A stretch of DNA of 64,000 bases from Mytilus trossulus (taxonomy: Eukaryota > Mollusca > Bivalvia > Mytilida > Mytilidae), in the NCBI RefSeq assembly GCF_036588685.1, contig NC_086375.1, forward strand, positions 51,592,955 through 51,656,954, written 5' to 3'. Numbering within the stretch: the first letter of the stretch is position 1; every line of letters begins with the position of its first letter. Shown here one piece after another: positions 30,613 to 43,208 of the stretch. The notes below the pieces were generated by a model, which was not told where the DNA came from, did not search any database, and saw nothing but the letters and a program-made list of their open reading frames with translations. A program made the translations under genes and the position numbers.

Positions 30613-30699
30613 AATATTCACGTTGAAAATTATACCTTCTGTGTTGTTACATAGCCCAAATTTTAAACTTTAGATACCATGTAGTGTTACCATGCATGA

Positions 30700-30852
30700 C
30701 AGAAGTACCATTAAAGGGAGTGGAACCTCCCTCTTTTGTTTGGCCGATCAATGCATTTGAATGGGAGCATATAGTTGGAACCCCCCTTTACTCTGGGTTT
30801 GGATTCTGACTTGGGAACCCCCTTTTTTAAAATGGCTGGATCTGCCCCTGTT
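30700..30852. repeat. C/G-run dispersed element
   Basis: GGAACCTCCCTC, GGAACCCCCC, GGGAACCCCCTTTTTT and GGCTGGATCTGCCCCTG lie within 150 bp. This is the pattern of the short 'CCCCC...GGATC(C/T)GCC' elements also seen at 40690, 40993 and 45732. Confidence 0.5.
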
Positions 30853-31443
30853 TCAAGATACCAGTATGCTACTTTGTGCACATTCGTCAACATACATGGC
30901 CAACGTGGCTTTTGCTAATTTCTGGTTAGCTGAACATGGTACACATGCCGATGGGCAAAGAAGTAGGGACAATTTCCTCTGTATTTGTTTCACTCACGTG
31001 GTAAAATTTTTAAAGTTAATACTATTATTTACAATCAACAAGTTTACATATGTTTAAATAGAGCATTTTTCATAACGCGTGTAGCTTAAAGGTTTGGTTG
31101 GCTTGCTTGTTCTGCTTGTATAAATGTTTGCTCAATATGCTTGATTAAACATTTATACTATCACAGAAAGACAGAAAGCATGGCAACACAACATATAAAG
31201 TATGAGCATTAGGAAAAAAAGCTTTAATTAAATAAAACAAATCCTCGGCTACAATTTTCTGGTGAAGGATTTTCTTTACATAATTCTGATCAATTTTGCA
31301 TTGAAACTCGACAAAATTCATTTATTTATACATGTATTTAAAGGACATATATCTTTACTACCAATATAGTTTCGTTTTTGAAAATCTGACGACGTTGGCG
31401 TAAACTAATTGTATAAAGAGGTAGGAGACCTGAATGCTTCATA

Positions 31444-31595
31444 AAATTGAGAATGGAAATGGGGAATATGTCAAAGAGACAACAACGCAACCATAGAAAA
31501 AACAACAGCAGAAGGTCACCAACAGGTCTTCAATGTAGCGAGAAATTCCCGCACCCGGAGGCGTCCTTCAGCTGCCCCCTAAACAAATATATACT
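31444..31595 (+). repeat. Dispersed mussel repeat (family 1)
   Basis: It begins ATTGAGAATGGAAATGGGGA and runs through GTCTTCAATGTAGCGAGAAA and CCCGCACCCGGAGGCGTCC to CCCCTAAACAAATATA. It is the plus-strand counterpart of 6833-6978. Confidence 0.8.
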
Positions 31596-31689
31596 AGTTC
31601 AGTGTAAATGAACGCCATTCTAATTTCCAAATTTTACACAAGAAACTAAAATAAAATAATACAAGACTAACAAAGGCCAGAGGCTCCTG

Positions 31690-31855
31690 AATCTTTATAT
31701 TAAGCCTTATATAACTTATTGTTCGGTGTGAGCCAAGGCTCCGTGTTGAAGACCGTACATTGACCTATTCTGGTTTACTTTTTTTTTAAATTGTTATTTG
31801 GATGGAGAGTTGTCTCAATGGCACTCACACCACATCTTCCTATATCTATTATGAT
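31690..31855 (+). repeat. Dispersed mussel repeat (family 2A)
   Basis: GTGAGCCAAGGCTCCGTGTT, CCGTACATTGACC, GGATGGAGAGTTGTCTCAAT and CCACATCTTCCTATATCTAT in order, as in the other family 2A copies. The 73-codon frame starting at 31802 begins in this repeat. Confidence 0.8.
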
Positions 31856-32095
31856 AGGAAGTTTGCGTGTTTCATTTCAGTGTCCATTATCCCTGACCTC
31901 ACTTTCATGGTACAGTGTTTGCTAAAATCAGAGCATCATCGATGTCACGGTAGTGATCTATTCAGACCTTTTTTTTTTGTTTCGCCAGCTACGATAGTCA
32001 CAAAACACGATACAGAAAGATAAATATTCCGTGGCCAACATAAACTATTGGTACAAAGATTTAAAAATAATTCAGAATGCTTCGTACATTACATG

Positions 32096-33421
32096 CAAAT
32101 ATATGGAACGCCGTAGCTGCCTTATGTATACTTGTTTTTAGATACGCTTATACTTTTCAATATATGCACATAGTTTTTCTATATATGCACATACTTTTTC
32201 TCTATATGCACATAGTTTACTTTATATGCACATAGTTTACTTTATATGCACATAGTTTTTCTATATATGCACATAGTTTTTCTATATATGCACATAGTTT
32301 TACTATATATGCACATACTTTTTCTCTATACGCACATACTTGTTCTCTATATGCACATAGTTTACTTTATATGCACATAGTTTTTCTCTATATGCACATC
32401 TGTTACTTATTCGTTTTTAATGCGCGGAGTATACGGTTGCACTTTGAATTAAATCGTTTTTCAATTGTGTTCATGTCTGGTGGTAACAATGTGTTCTTAC
32501 AGATGAAATGACCCTATAAGCGCGATTACAACCGATCCAGTGCTCGGTTAATACCCTGTTACTTATTCACTTATAATACGTTTGTTGTACGTTGCACCTT
32601 TTAAAATAGGTTTTTGAATTGTGTCCGTGTCTCTTGTGGTAACAATGTGTTCTTAGAGATGAAATGACCCTATTAGCGCACATGCACCTGTTCCAGCACT
32701 CGGTTAATACCCTATTACCTTTTCATTACCTATTCTTAACCTATTCACATATAATACGTTTGTTGTACGTTGCACCTTTTAGAAAAGGATTTTCAATTTT
32801 GTCCATGTCTCTTGTGGTAACAATGTGTTCTTAGAGATGAAATTACCCTATTAGCACGCATGTACCCGTTCCAGCGCTCGGTAAATAACCTGTTACTTAA
32901 AATTGTTATATAAAATTAAAGTATTTACATGTTTCTGCTTTTACACATATTTTCCTTGGAGAACCCTGACAAATATGGTTAAAAATTAAATATGATGAAT
33001 AAAAGATAAAAATTTGCTCTTCTTAATGAACATTTATCATTGTCATAGAAAATTGTAGATTAAAGCAATGTCCCTATTTTTTGGTGGCAGCTATATGACA
33101 AGTACAGCTTTCTCTTAAATGTTAAATTAAAGTAAACTATGTGCATATAGAGAACAAGTATGTGCGTATAGAGAAAAAGTATGTGCATATATAGAAAAAC
33201 TATGTGCATATAAAGTAAACTATGTGCATATAAAGTAAACTATGTGCATATAAAGTAAACTATGTGCATATAGAGAAAACTATGTGCATATAAAGTAAAC
33301 TATGTGCATATAGAGAAAAAGTATGTGCATATATATAGAAAAACTATGTGCATATATTGAAAAGTATAAGCGTATCTAAAAACAAGTACACATAAGGCAG
33401 CTACGGCGTTCCATACAAATA
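32096..33421. mobile_element. 1.3-kb long-TIR element with 6-bp target-site duplication
   Basis: Element 32102-33415 has long inverted ends starting TATGGAACGCCGTAGCTGCC. CAAATA flanks it on both sides (32096-32101 and 33416-33421), consistent with a 6-bp target duplication. Each arm (about 290 bp) contains many copies of TATATGCACATAGTTT-type units of 17-20 bp. The centre (32400-32900) holds three ~165-bp direct repeats marked by GTAACAATGTGTTCTTA and GAAATGACCCTAT. No transposase, so non-autonomous. The superfamily is uncertain; a 6-7 bp duplication has been reported for Dada elements, but that is a weak hint. Confidence 0.85.
32400..32905. repeat. Three ~165-bp direct repeats inside the TIR element
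   Basis: TGTTACTTATTC, GTTGCAC.TT, TGTGGTAACAATGTGTTCTTA and CGGT(T/A)AATA.CC(T/C) repeat in order from about 32400, 32558 and 32735. Copies 2 and 3 are the closest pair. Confidence 0.8.
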
Positions 33422-33885
33422 CCTTATACTTTGAAGTTTACGTCTGTCCGATTTGTTTATTATCCTTGACATCAATTTCAAGGTTTAGCGACTACTTAAA
33501 AGAAAATTATAGTTTGTCATGTGTGTAAATTTTCATTTATAATGAGTAATTGGAAAACTATATGTTCCTATTTGGGTTTCTTGCAACGTCTACATGTCAC
33601 TCAGACGGGGCTACCTGACCTCATTGTATCGATCAGTGATCAAAGTTAAAAATTCGTGAATATTTCTGTTTCTTATATACCATAAGCAGTAGGTCAGCTT
33701 TATGTGATGTATGGAAGGATTGTAAGCGTGGGTTCATGTAAATCTAGCAGAATTCATCTAACCTTAATCTCATATCCATGGTTCAATGTCCAATGTTATT
33801 ATTTTGTGTGTTTTGGTCTGTTTTCAAATACTATAAGCGTTAGGTCCACTACATCTTGTGTATGGAATAATTGGAAGGGATACAT

Positions 33886-36511
33886 GTCTGTATGGCAGGT
33901 GTCATTTGTTCTTGACCTTATTTTTATGGTTCATTGGTCAATAGAAAGTTTCTGTAGTTTGTTTCTCTTCTCCGTTAAAAAAAAATAACTGAAAACAACA
34001 CGTTTCACATTTTTTTTTTGCGTCCAAAGCGATCCTCTGAGTCTACCTTTACCTAGAACGCTCAAAGCCAAACATTTGAAAGCCAAGGATTTGTAAGACC
34101 CGAAACAATTGAAGAGCTATATGATCAACACTATATCCTAATGAAATAGCCAAATCCATTTGAGTCCAACTTTGCCTGAGGGAGTTAAAACTTTTTTCGA
34201 CCTCATTTTCAAGGTTAACTTTATTCCAATTTTACGCTTTCCTGGTTAAATCTCTATTTGGTGCAGGGAATTATTGTCAAGTTTACATGTATCAATTGGC
34301 AATGTTTAATTTTTCACAGTTTGGTTCGTTTCTTTTATACTTTTTTAACAAAATATCAACTGTAAGTTATGTATTGAATGGTTGTAAGGTGTAAATGTCG
34401 GTCTCCAAGGGGTTATTTGATTTTGGATTTATTTTCATCTATCATTTATTATGTAAATTGTATGTAATACTTGCAGTTAAACCCTTTATATTTTTCAGTG
34501 TATTGCTATCCAAATGATACCTCTCCACATAGTCATCACCTAATGGTCATGATTTATTTAAACTTTTTTCAGTTACATATACTGCTGTCACGTAACTAAG
34601 GATTGCATATTTTGGTATTAATATTGATTCACTCAATCATAGGGTGTCTGCATCCGAAATAAACACATTTATTAAAAAATCAGTTGTTGACATATACGCG
34701 TTAAATTCTTCTTATTTATTTTATGATGGTTTTCGTATGATACTAATCATGTCTGTATGACAGGTGTCATTTGTCCTAGACCTTATTTTTATGGTTCATT
34801 GGTCAATAGAAAGTTTCTGTAGTTTTTTTTCTCTTCTCAGTTAAAAAAAAATTAACTGAAAACCACACGTTTCACATTTTTTTGGCGTCCAAAGCGATCC
34901 TCTGGGTCTACCTTTACCAGGAACGCCCAAAGCCAAACAGTTGAAAGCCAAGGATTTGTAAGAGCTGAAACAATTGAAGAGCTATATGATCAATACTATA
35001 TCCTAATGAAATAGCCAAATCCATTTAAGTCCAACTTTGCCTGAGCGAGTTAAAACTTTTTTCGACCTCATTTTCAAGGTTAACTTTATTTGTCAATTTT
35101 ACGCTTTTCTGGTTAAATCTCTATTTGGTGCAGGGAATTATTGTCAAGTTTACATGTATATCTGTTTGTATCGTCTGGTCTTGGTCAAATTGTAACGGTT
35201 CAATTGGCAATGTTTAATTTTTTCACAGTTTGGTTCGTTTCTTTTATACTTTTTGTCGAGCCTTCGACTTTAGTCGAAAAAGCGAGACAGCGATCCTGCA
35301 TTCCCTCGTCGTCGTCGGCGGCGGCGGCGTCCACAAATATTCACTCTGTGGTTAAAGTTTTTGAAAATGTAATAACTTTCTTGGATTTCTACCAAACTTG
35401 GACAAAAGCTTGTTTATGATCATAAGATAGTATCTAGAAGTAAAGTTTGCAAAAATAAAAATTTCTATTTTTTCTGTTTTTTACCTATAAATGGACTTAG
35501 TTTTTCTGCGGGGAAACATTACATTCACTCTGTGGTTAAAGTTTTTTAAATTTTAATAATTTTCTTTAATTATCCTGGCCTGTTTGTACCAAACTCGGAC
35601 AGAAGCTTGTTTATGATCATAAGATAGTATCCAGAGGTAAATTTTGTAAAAAAAAATAAATCCATTTCTCCGTATTATACTTTTAAATGGACTTAGGTTT
35701 TCTGCCAGGAAACAACACATTCACTCTGTGGTTATTCTTTTTTTAAATTGAATAACTTTCTTATACTATGTTTTAAATGTGTACCAAACTTGGACAGAAG
35801 CTTGTTTATGACCAAAAGCTAGTATCTAGAAATAAAATTTTTGTTAATATATTTGGTTCCTAAATATCTGTTTTTTACTTATAAATGGACTTAGTTTTTC
35901 TTCCAGTTAACATTACTAACAGTCTGCAGTTAAAGTTTTTAAAATATTTTTTAGATTCATAAACTATTCTGAAATTTTTACCAAACTTGGACAGAAGCTT
36001 CTTACAAGAGGAATATTTTTATTGATTGTTTTCCTTATTTATGTTTAACTCCTGGGAGTTACAGCAAAAATAGGCGAGACACTGGGTTCCGTGGAACCCT
36101 TACAAATTTTTTAACAAAATATCAACTGTAAGTTGTGTATTGGATGGTTGTAAGGTGTAAATGTCGGTCTCCAAGGGGTTATTTTACCTTGGACTTATTT
36201 TCATCTATCATTTATTATGTAAATTGTATGTAATACTTGTAGTTAAACCCTTTATATTTTTCAGTGTATTGCGATCCAAATGATATCCCTCCACATAGTC
36301 ATCACCTAATGGTCATGATTTATTTAAACTTTTTTCAGTTACATATACTGCTGTCACGTCACTAAGGATTGCATATTTTGGTATTAATATTGATTCACTC
36401 AATCATAGGGTGTCTGCATCAGAAATAAACACATTTATTAAAAAATCAGTTGTTGACAAATACGTGTTATATTCTTCCTTTTTATTTTATGATGGTTTTG
36501 GTATGATACCA
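33886..36511. repeat. 865-bp tandem duplication, second copy interrupted
   Basis: Copy 1 is 33886-34750 and copy 2 is 34751-36511 (period 865 bp from the GTCTGTATGGCAGGTGTCAT marker). Copy 2 contains an extra 852-bp element (35255-36106). Copy 1 lacks about 40 bp present in copy 2 after TTTACATGTAT (copy 2 35160-35200). No coding function; the 92- and 94-codon frames are incidental. Confidence 0.85.
35255..36106 (+). mobile_element. 852-bp hairpin-ended tandem-repeat element D, with empty site in window
   Basis: It starts GTCGAGCCTTCGACTTTAGT, where TTCGACT/AGTCGAA forms a hairpin, and ends with a GGGTTCC/GGAACCC hairpin then TTACAAA. A GTC/GGC simple repeat lies at 35308-35330. The interior has four ~190-bp units marked TCACTCTGTGGTTAAAG (35341, 35525, 35721 and a diverged one near 35916). 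The duplicate at 34341 shows the empty site, TATACTTTTTTAACAAAAT, so the element entered a T run (T5 left, T6 right). Confidence 0.85.
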
Positions 36512-36539
36512 AACCCGTAACGGGAGGGATGGTACTTAA

Positions 36540-36800
36540 TTTTCATTCAATCAGTTTAATTGAGGTCTGGAGTTAGCATGTCAGTAACTGCTAGTATTTA
36601 ATCCTTGATATGATTGTATTTCACAGGCTTCTGTTAAATAGGGTTAAAGAAAAGATTTGTCTGTTTGTCTTCAGTTTTGTTTGTTAGCCATGGCGTTGTC
36701 GCCGTTTATTTTCGCTGGATCCATGAGTTTGACTGTCCCTCCGGTATCTTTCGCTCCTCTTTTTATAATTAAAAACTATCCGTATAAGATGGATAGTATA
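36540..36800 (+). repeat. Dispersed mussel repeat (family 3)
   Basis: TTTGTCTGTTTGTCTTCAGT, AGCCATGGCGTTGTC, ATGAGTTTGACTGTCCCTCC and TATCTTTCGCTCCTCTTTT match, in reverse, 47165-47350. The 89-codon frame starting at 36657 is repeat-derived. Confidence 0.7.
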
Positions 36801-36929
36801 TTACTACTCTGGAAAAAAATCTTCCCGAATTATACCTTTTCTGGAAAAAAATCTGTAACAGATACTCCACCGGAAAAAAATCACACAGGAATTAAGGTTC
36901 AAGTAAACCCAGAACTTCTGAAGTAAACC

Positions 36930-38130
36930 GTAGTACGTACATTTGCATTAGATATGTGTACTAGTTGAGGATTTAACTGTTATATGCTATTTATATTCAA
37001 CAAAAAGCTCTCAAGCGCTTATGATTGTATTGCTATATAAGAAAGTGGACCGAATCAAAATAAAACTTTCGTATTCGTATTTACATCAATGTTCTTTATG
37101 ATTTACTATTATATGAAAGAAGAAGTTGGTGATTAGGTGTATCAGCAGGTAAACCGGAAGTAAAAGGTGCATATCCGCCATTGATAAATTCAGGTAAACA
37201 CAATAAAAAATATAATTTCGTAACTTGCAAAGTATATTCAGTGACTGAAGCTGACATTCTTACTACTGGAATATATTGATATATAAGTTTGTCATCATGC
37301 GCGCTAAAGTATACCTTACGACAGCAACACACTACAATTTCTATAAAAAATGATAACTTTGACCACAGTAAAGGATACCTTTCATAAAACTCAAACCGAA
37401 TACATTTGCCCTTTTTTTAGTTTATCTGAAATAACATGCTCATAAAGAATACTAGTTCTGAAAACAGTTATGCAATATCAGTTATATGTTATTTAGTAAA
37501 TTTACAATGTCTTGCAATCGATCAGCATTGCCAATTAATAACCTGTTTATACAATGTATGCATTCATTTATTCTTAAAATACAGTGAATTTAATTATCAC
37601 AAATTACAATAACATTTTACACAAAGAAAGTTTTTGTGTATTCAGTGTTGTTTTAAAAGTTTTCAATTTTTACCAGAGATGGGTCTGATTATATTCACTG
37701 TAATTATTAAACACATTTCCTTTGTTAAATGTACAATGAAATAAAATTAATTACTACACCATTTGTCAAAGTTAAGTAATTAGATCAATGAATAAATTGG
37801 CAAGTTATCATCATAACATCTAATTACAATGAAGTTCTAAATAAACACATTGAATGACATTGTGAATAAAGGTTAAAAAAATCATTCAAATATCATTTTG
37901 TTGCAATGGTATCAAAAAGTAAAATCACAAAAATACTGAACTCAGAGGAAAGTGAATACGGAAAGTCCATAATCACATGGCAAAATCAAATAACAAAAGG
38001 CATCATAAACAAATAGACAAGAACTGTCATATTCCTGACTTGGTATAGGCATTTTCAAATGTAGAAAATGGTGAATTAAACCTGGTTCTATAGCGCTAAC
38101 CCTCTCTCTATAATAACAGTCTCATCAAAT
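36930..38130. other. No gene seen
   Basis: AT-rich. The 78-codon minus frame at 37332-37096 has a plausible composition but no splice sites, homology or context to support it. Confidence 0.35.
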
Positions 38131-38135
38131 TCCGT

Positions 38136-39505
38136 TATATTTATATGATGCTTTAAATAAACATTCACAATTAATAAAATAGTCAAAATATGGGTACATC
38201 AGTCATCATCGCATAACAATTTTAAAAGGGGACAATTTGACAGAACACAAAAACATCTTAGCTACGAACACATGGATTGACCTGAGTGTCTGATGTCTTA
38301 AAATTATATTTCACATAAATTTGTCGTTCAATGTGCATACAAACAGTTTTAAAATTTACATAGGCAATGTAAGCATACAGAGTTAAAAAATCAAAAGTAT
38401 GTAAGAAAAAATTACAGAAATAGACCGAGATATAAACTAGTCCAAAAGTTATAGGTAGAATTTATGAGAATCCAAAAATAGTTAATTCCACTAAGCAATT
38501 GAATGATTTTGACGTTTGTGGTTCAACGTATATAGTAATTCATACTAGAAATATATCATAATGACATATAATAGACCAAAATAATACTGACAGGATCAAT
38601 ATATTTCTTAACTTAAGCAAAACTATCTTATCCCAAGTTAACAGAAGTTATAATTCTTGTTAGATATCAATCATAAAACTGTTCATTTAAGAACAATTAA
38701 AGAAGAAGACATGATATGTTAACCATATAAAGTATAAATGCAATTTGATTTTTTTTTAATCAGAATGTTGATAAATTAAAAATTCATTGGAATTACTTGG
38801 TATTTTGAAAAGTAATTGATTATATTTATATGATGCTTTAAATAAACATTCACAATTAATAAAATAGTCAAAATATGGGTACATCAGTCATCATCGCATA
38901 ACAATTTTAAAAGGGGACAATTTAACAGAACACAAAAACATCTTAGCTACGAACACATGGATTGACCTGAGTGTCTGACGTCTTAAAATTATATGTCACA
39001 TAAATTTGTCGTTCAATGTGCATACAAACAGTTTTAAAATTTACATAGGCAATGTAAGCATACAGAGTTAAAAAATCAAAAGTATGTAAGAACAAATTAC
39101 AGAAATAGACCTAGATATAAACTAGTCCAAAAGTTATAGGTAGAATTTATGAGAATCCAAAAATAGTTAATTCCACTAAGCAATTGAATGATTTTGACGT
39201 TTGTGGTTCAACGTATATAGTAATTCATACTAGAAATATATCATAATGACATATAATAGACCAAAATAATACTGACGGGATCAATATATTTCTTAACTTA
39301 AGCAAAACTATCTTATCCCAAGTTAACAGAAGTTATAATTCTTGTTAGATATCAATCATAAAACTGTTCATTTAAGAACAATTAAAGAAGAAGACATGAT
39401 ATGTTAACCATATAAAGTATAAATGCAATTTGATTTTTTTTTAATCAGAATGTTGATAAATTAAAAATTCATTGGAATTACTGGGTATTTTGAAAAGTAA
39501 TTGAT
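38136..39505. repeat. 685-bp tandem duplication, nearly identical copies
   Basis: Copies 38136-38820 and 38821-39505 both start TATATTTATATGATGC and differ at fewer than about ten positions (for example TTTGACAGA/TTTAACAGA, GATGTCT/GACGTCT, GACAGGATC/GACGGGATC). Non-coding. Recent duplication or an assembly of two alleles side by side. Confidence 0.9.
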
Positions 39506-39924
39506 TAAATTAAATAACATGTAATCAGATATTTTGCTGATTTATATTGATAGCAATATTTACTTGAAAATAGGTAAACAATTACAGCTGATTAGCAATA
39601 ACCCCAAGCCTGTTTTTGACACCATTTTCTTCAAAGATATAGATACAAATTAATAATTCCAAATAGCTGGATGATCCACTTTTTATTACGACCCAAAATT
39701 TGCTACTTTAATTGAATGGTGCTGTCATCATCAACAGTAAATTGAGTATAAGTGTAGGGATCTCTACTGGCACAAAAGTAAGGTTGTTATTGATATTGAT
39801 TGTAATTGTCCTAACTGTTTTAGGAATACCTAGAGTACCTAAAGAAGCCACAACCAATATGTTTTATAAGTTGCTTCAATCTTGACCAATTTAAATGAGT
39901 TCTTAAATATTCTGAATCTAAACA

Positions 39925-40088
39925 TTTTGGGGCCCTTTATAGCTTGTTGTTCAGTGTGAGCCAAGGCTTTGTGTTGTAAGCCGTATGAAGGACGTACATT
40001 GACCTTTAATGGTTTACCTTTATAAATTGGTATTTGGATGGAGAGTTGTCTCATTGGCACTCATACCACATCTTCCTATATCTATGTA
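39925..40088 (+). repeat. Dispersed mussel repeat (family 2A)
   Basis: GGGGCCCTTTATAGCTTG through GAAGGACGTACATTGACC to GGATGGAGAGTTGTCTCATT and CCACATCTTCCTATATCTAT. It is one of the most complete family 2A copies here. Confidence 0.85.
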
Positions 40089-40689
40089 TAAATGTTATGG
40101 AACTTTTGATGATATTTCCACATATTTATATATTACATATGTACATTTGTAACACTCACTCCCAAACGTGTCCAATTCCCCCAAATGTGTCCTTCAAATC
40201 CCAAATAATCCAAACATGTCCAATTTCACGTCCCCAAATGTGTCAGATAATTATTGTTTGCCAAACCATGTCCACCTTAAGACGCCTGAAAGTCTCAAAA
40301 CTTTAAGTGCTATAAAATGTCTATAGTGATGTTCATGATGTTTACAGCAATTAAATATTTTAGAGGACTATCGATGGATCTTATAAAAAGATTAAAGCCT
40401 CATTCAAAAGACATAAATCCTGAATTATGTTAGAACAATTACTGGAACTTGTAATAGGAACGGAGTTGACAGGAGAAAATGCATAATCCTATAAATCAAC
40501 TTTAATGTTGATGGTTTAAAGTCCAGTTACAAATATTTCATGCATATTCAGGAAGACAACATATTAACAATAAATACATAGGGTAAATCTATCCCTTCCT
40601 ACACAAGGTTTTGAAGTCACTGATGAGTCTTATGTAGACGAAATGCGTGTGTGGCTTACTAAAGTATAATCATGGTACCTTTTATACCG

Positions 40690-40860
40690 GTAGCCAGGGG
40701 GGTTCAGGGGGTTAGGAAGAACCCCCCCCCTTGAAAACAAATAAGCACTGTTAAAGTCAATGTTCTGTTTCGAATTGTGACTGTTAAAATCGAGTTTGTG
40801 AGTCCAATGAACCCCCCCCCCCCTGGAAATTCCTGGCCAGCCTTTGATACATGTAACTAT
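40690..40860. repeat. C-run dispersed repeat (family 4)
   Basis: GGGGGGTTCAGGGGG, a C9 run, TTGAAAACAAATAAGCACTG, then AACCCCCCCCCCCC and GGAAATTCCTGGCCAG. The same block recurs at 45732-45865 (TTGAAAACAAATAAGCACTG is identical). Confidence 0.8.
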
Positions 40861-40990
40861 TAACATCCTAATTACAATCAACTGGCTGCTTGCTTTTAGG
40901 CCCAACTTTTGCAAGGACTTTATTTACCATGTTTACTGTCAGTTTGAAGACGTCATAATTGACCATATTTCTATTCTGAATTCACACTTA

Positions 40991-41166
40991 GAGATAGGAC
41001 AACAGAGGCGGATTTAGGGGGGGGGGGCAGGGGGCCCGGGACCCCCTTTTTGGGAAAAAAATTGGTTGCTTATATAGGGAATCACTGAAGCGTGACTGGA
41101 GCGAGCCCCCTCTTAGGTCAGTCAGTGGGCCCCCACTTATGAAAATTTCTGGATCCGCCACTGGAC
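40991..41166 (-). mobile_element. ~175-bp MITE (GGCGGATCCAG-type termini)
   Basis: AGGCGGATTTAG at the left and CTGGATCCGCCACTG at the right are inverted with one mismatch. It contains a G10 run and GGGGCCC/GGGCCC. It resembles the very common bivalve GGCGGATCCAG element. Confidence 0.7.
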
Positions 41167-41879
41167 AATGCCAATAGATAAAAGAGTAAAAGGAGTATAG
41201 GTAAATAGAGGGAAAAAAAAAAAAAAAAATGTTATTAAACAAAATTATAAATTTTAATTTTGGTGAACATGTTATTGTTACGTGAATGTCATAAATTAAA
41301 TCATCATTAAATGGACAAGATTAAGTGTTCATTAAAGGAAACGTAAAGGCTTTATATGGACACCTTTGGGGTGAATGGACATTTTTATGCGTTCATAATA
41401 AAGATACATTTTGGCACCCTTTAGAAACTAGACATGTCTTGATGTTTATCTATATATGTCATATGGACACGTTTGGGGCAATCAGACACTTATAGGGAGA
41501 TGGACATGTTTCTGAATGTTATATATATATCAACATATTTATTTTCTTAAGATTTTTGTAATGCTATATATTGGACCAAAGTAAAATAATTATTTTTTTA
41601 GTTGGAAAAGTTTTTTCTGGATATTTACAAAAAATGTACAATAGACATCAAATCCTCAATGACTTATCATTATTCTTGTTACTTAGATATAGACTAGTAA
41701 ATTTATTTGGGTAACTCTCAGGGGTAACTTACATGACTAATAGGATTAAGGTCAACCAATTTCATTATAGTCATATTTAAAATTTTGTTACCTCCAATTA
41801 TTTAGTAGTGAATACAATGCATAAAGGATGATAAGTGACTCCTCTAACGGTATTCAGCTAAAAATGAATATTTAGAAAA

Positions 41880-42008
41880 ATATGTAGCCAAGGCTCCGTG
41901 TTGAAGGCCGTACTTTAACCTATAATGGTTTAATTTTTAAATTGTTATTTGGATGGAGAGTTGTCTCATTGGCACTCACACCACATCTTCCTATATCTAT
42001 ATATTGTT
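41880..42008 (+). repeat. Dispersed mussel repeat (family 2A), truncated
   Basis: AGCCAAGGCTCCGTGTTGAA, CCGTACTTTAACC, GGATGGAGAGTTGTCTCATT and CCACATCTTCCTATATCTAT. It starts inside the family relative to 39925. Confidence 0.85.
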
Positions 42009-42009
42009 T

Positions 42010-43060
42010 AGTTGTGAATAAGAAATTATTCAAACTTATATACAGTTATTCTGATGAATGAATTAAAAGAGCTCTTCAAAAAGCTGAAGAATAAGTTGTT
42101 TAGCTTAAAGAATTGTATTTACACCTAAGGTGTATGTTAAAAAAAAGTAACCAAAAAGTTACAATTTGATTTTGATTCATCCAGCTGACTTGCCAGATGA
42201 GTCATATATAATAACAGATGTGTACATAATTATATACATGTACATGCTTTTCAACAGTCAATTTATTTGCCTGACAAATTTATTTTGCATACAGGAAGTA
42301 TACAGTGATATGCAGTGAAGTTTAGCATTTGATAGTTCATTGATAACATTCTGGCGTATCATAAACAAACAACTTGTAACGTCTCATTTCATTGGCCGAA
42401 AGATTTAAATACAACAGCAATGTAGTCAGTCTAGTCAGTGTGCACGTGAATTGACACAGGTGACCGACAATGAAATTTACTATGTTACTACAAACGTAAA
42501 AACAATGATTTGTATAGTTTACAAACCTTTGGCCAAAAGATTTAAATAAATGTTTTGCTAACTTCAAATAGTGGGGTCGAAAAAGTAAACTGATATTCTA
42601 AGTTCTTTATGCATGCAGCAACTCAATTATCTTGTACCCGGCATGATGAGAAATATAAGGATAAAATAAAATACATGTGCCGCTTTTAAACGGATGAATA
42701 AATGAACCACTTTTAATTTCTTTCATACCTACGATAGGTTATAATCCTTGCAATGTCGTAGTCACTTATAAAGTATTTCATAATACTGATCCTGCTTTAC
42801 AATAATTAATGATGGGTTGCACTGACATTCCTCCTTTATTATTTTCATGCGAAAACATACACACAGTAGCTACCATAAAAGGAGGAAGTTGTTCCCCAAA
42901 GATAGAAACAAAATAACTAATCGTATCATTTGTGCACCTGAATGAATTCAGTGAAGATTAATTCTTTCGCATGTTTGGAACTAAATAAATATTAATACTT
43001 GTGAGAAATGTCGTAGTTTATAAGGAACAACTCCCGTTTGAATTGTTTTTACATTGTCAT
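42010..43060. other. No gene seen
   Basis: AT-rich with scattered short frames on the minus strand (76 codons at 42567-42337) that lack supporting features. Confidence 0.35.
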
Positions 43061-43061
43061 T

Positions 43062-43208
43062 TCGGGGCCTTTTATAGCTGACTATGCGGTATGGGCTTTG
43101 CTCATTATTGAAAGCCGTACGGTGACCTTTAGTTGTTAATTTCTGTGTCATTGTGGTCTCTTGTGGAGAGTTGTGGCATTAGCAATCATACCACATCTTC
43201 TTTATTAC
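43062..43208 (+). repeat. Dispersed mussel repeat (family 2B)
   Basis: GGGGCCTTTTATAGCTGACT, GAAAGCCGTACGGTGACC, GTGTCATTGTGGTCTCTTGT and CAATCATACCACATCTTCTT. It shares its outline with family 2A but has its own middle (TTGTTAATTTCTGTGTCATT). Other 2B copies are at 48500-48675 (minus) and 56720-56815. Confidence 0.8.

Noticed and set aside
32155..33400. CRISPR-like array of short repeats (TATATGCACATAG)
   Set aside because: Repeats are contiguous with no unique spacers, occur as inverted arms of a TIR element, and the genome is animal.
37096..37332. 78-codon minus frame with a Cys-rich start
   Set aside because: No acceptor/donor pair, no promoter or neighbour evidence, and no recognised domain.
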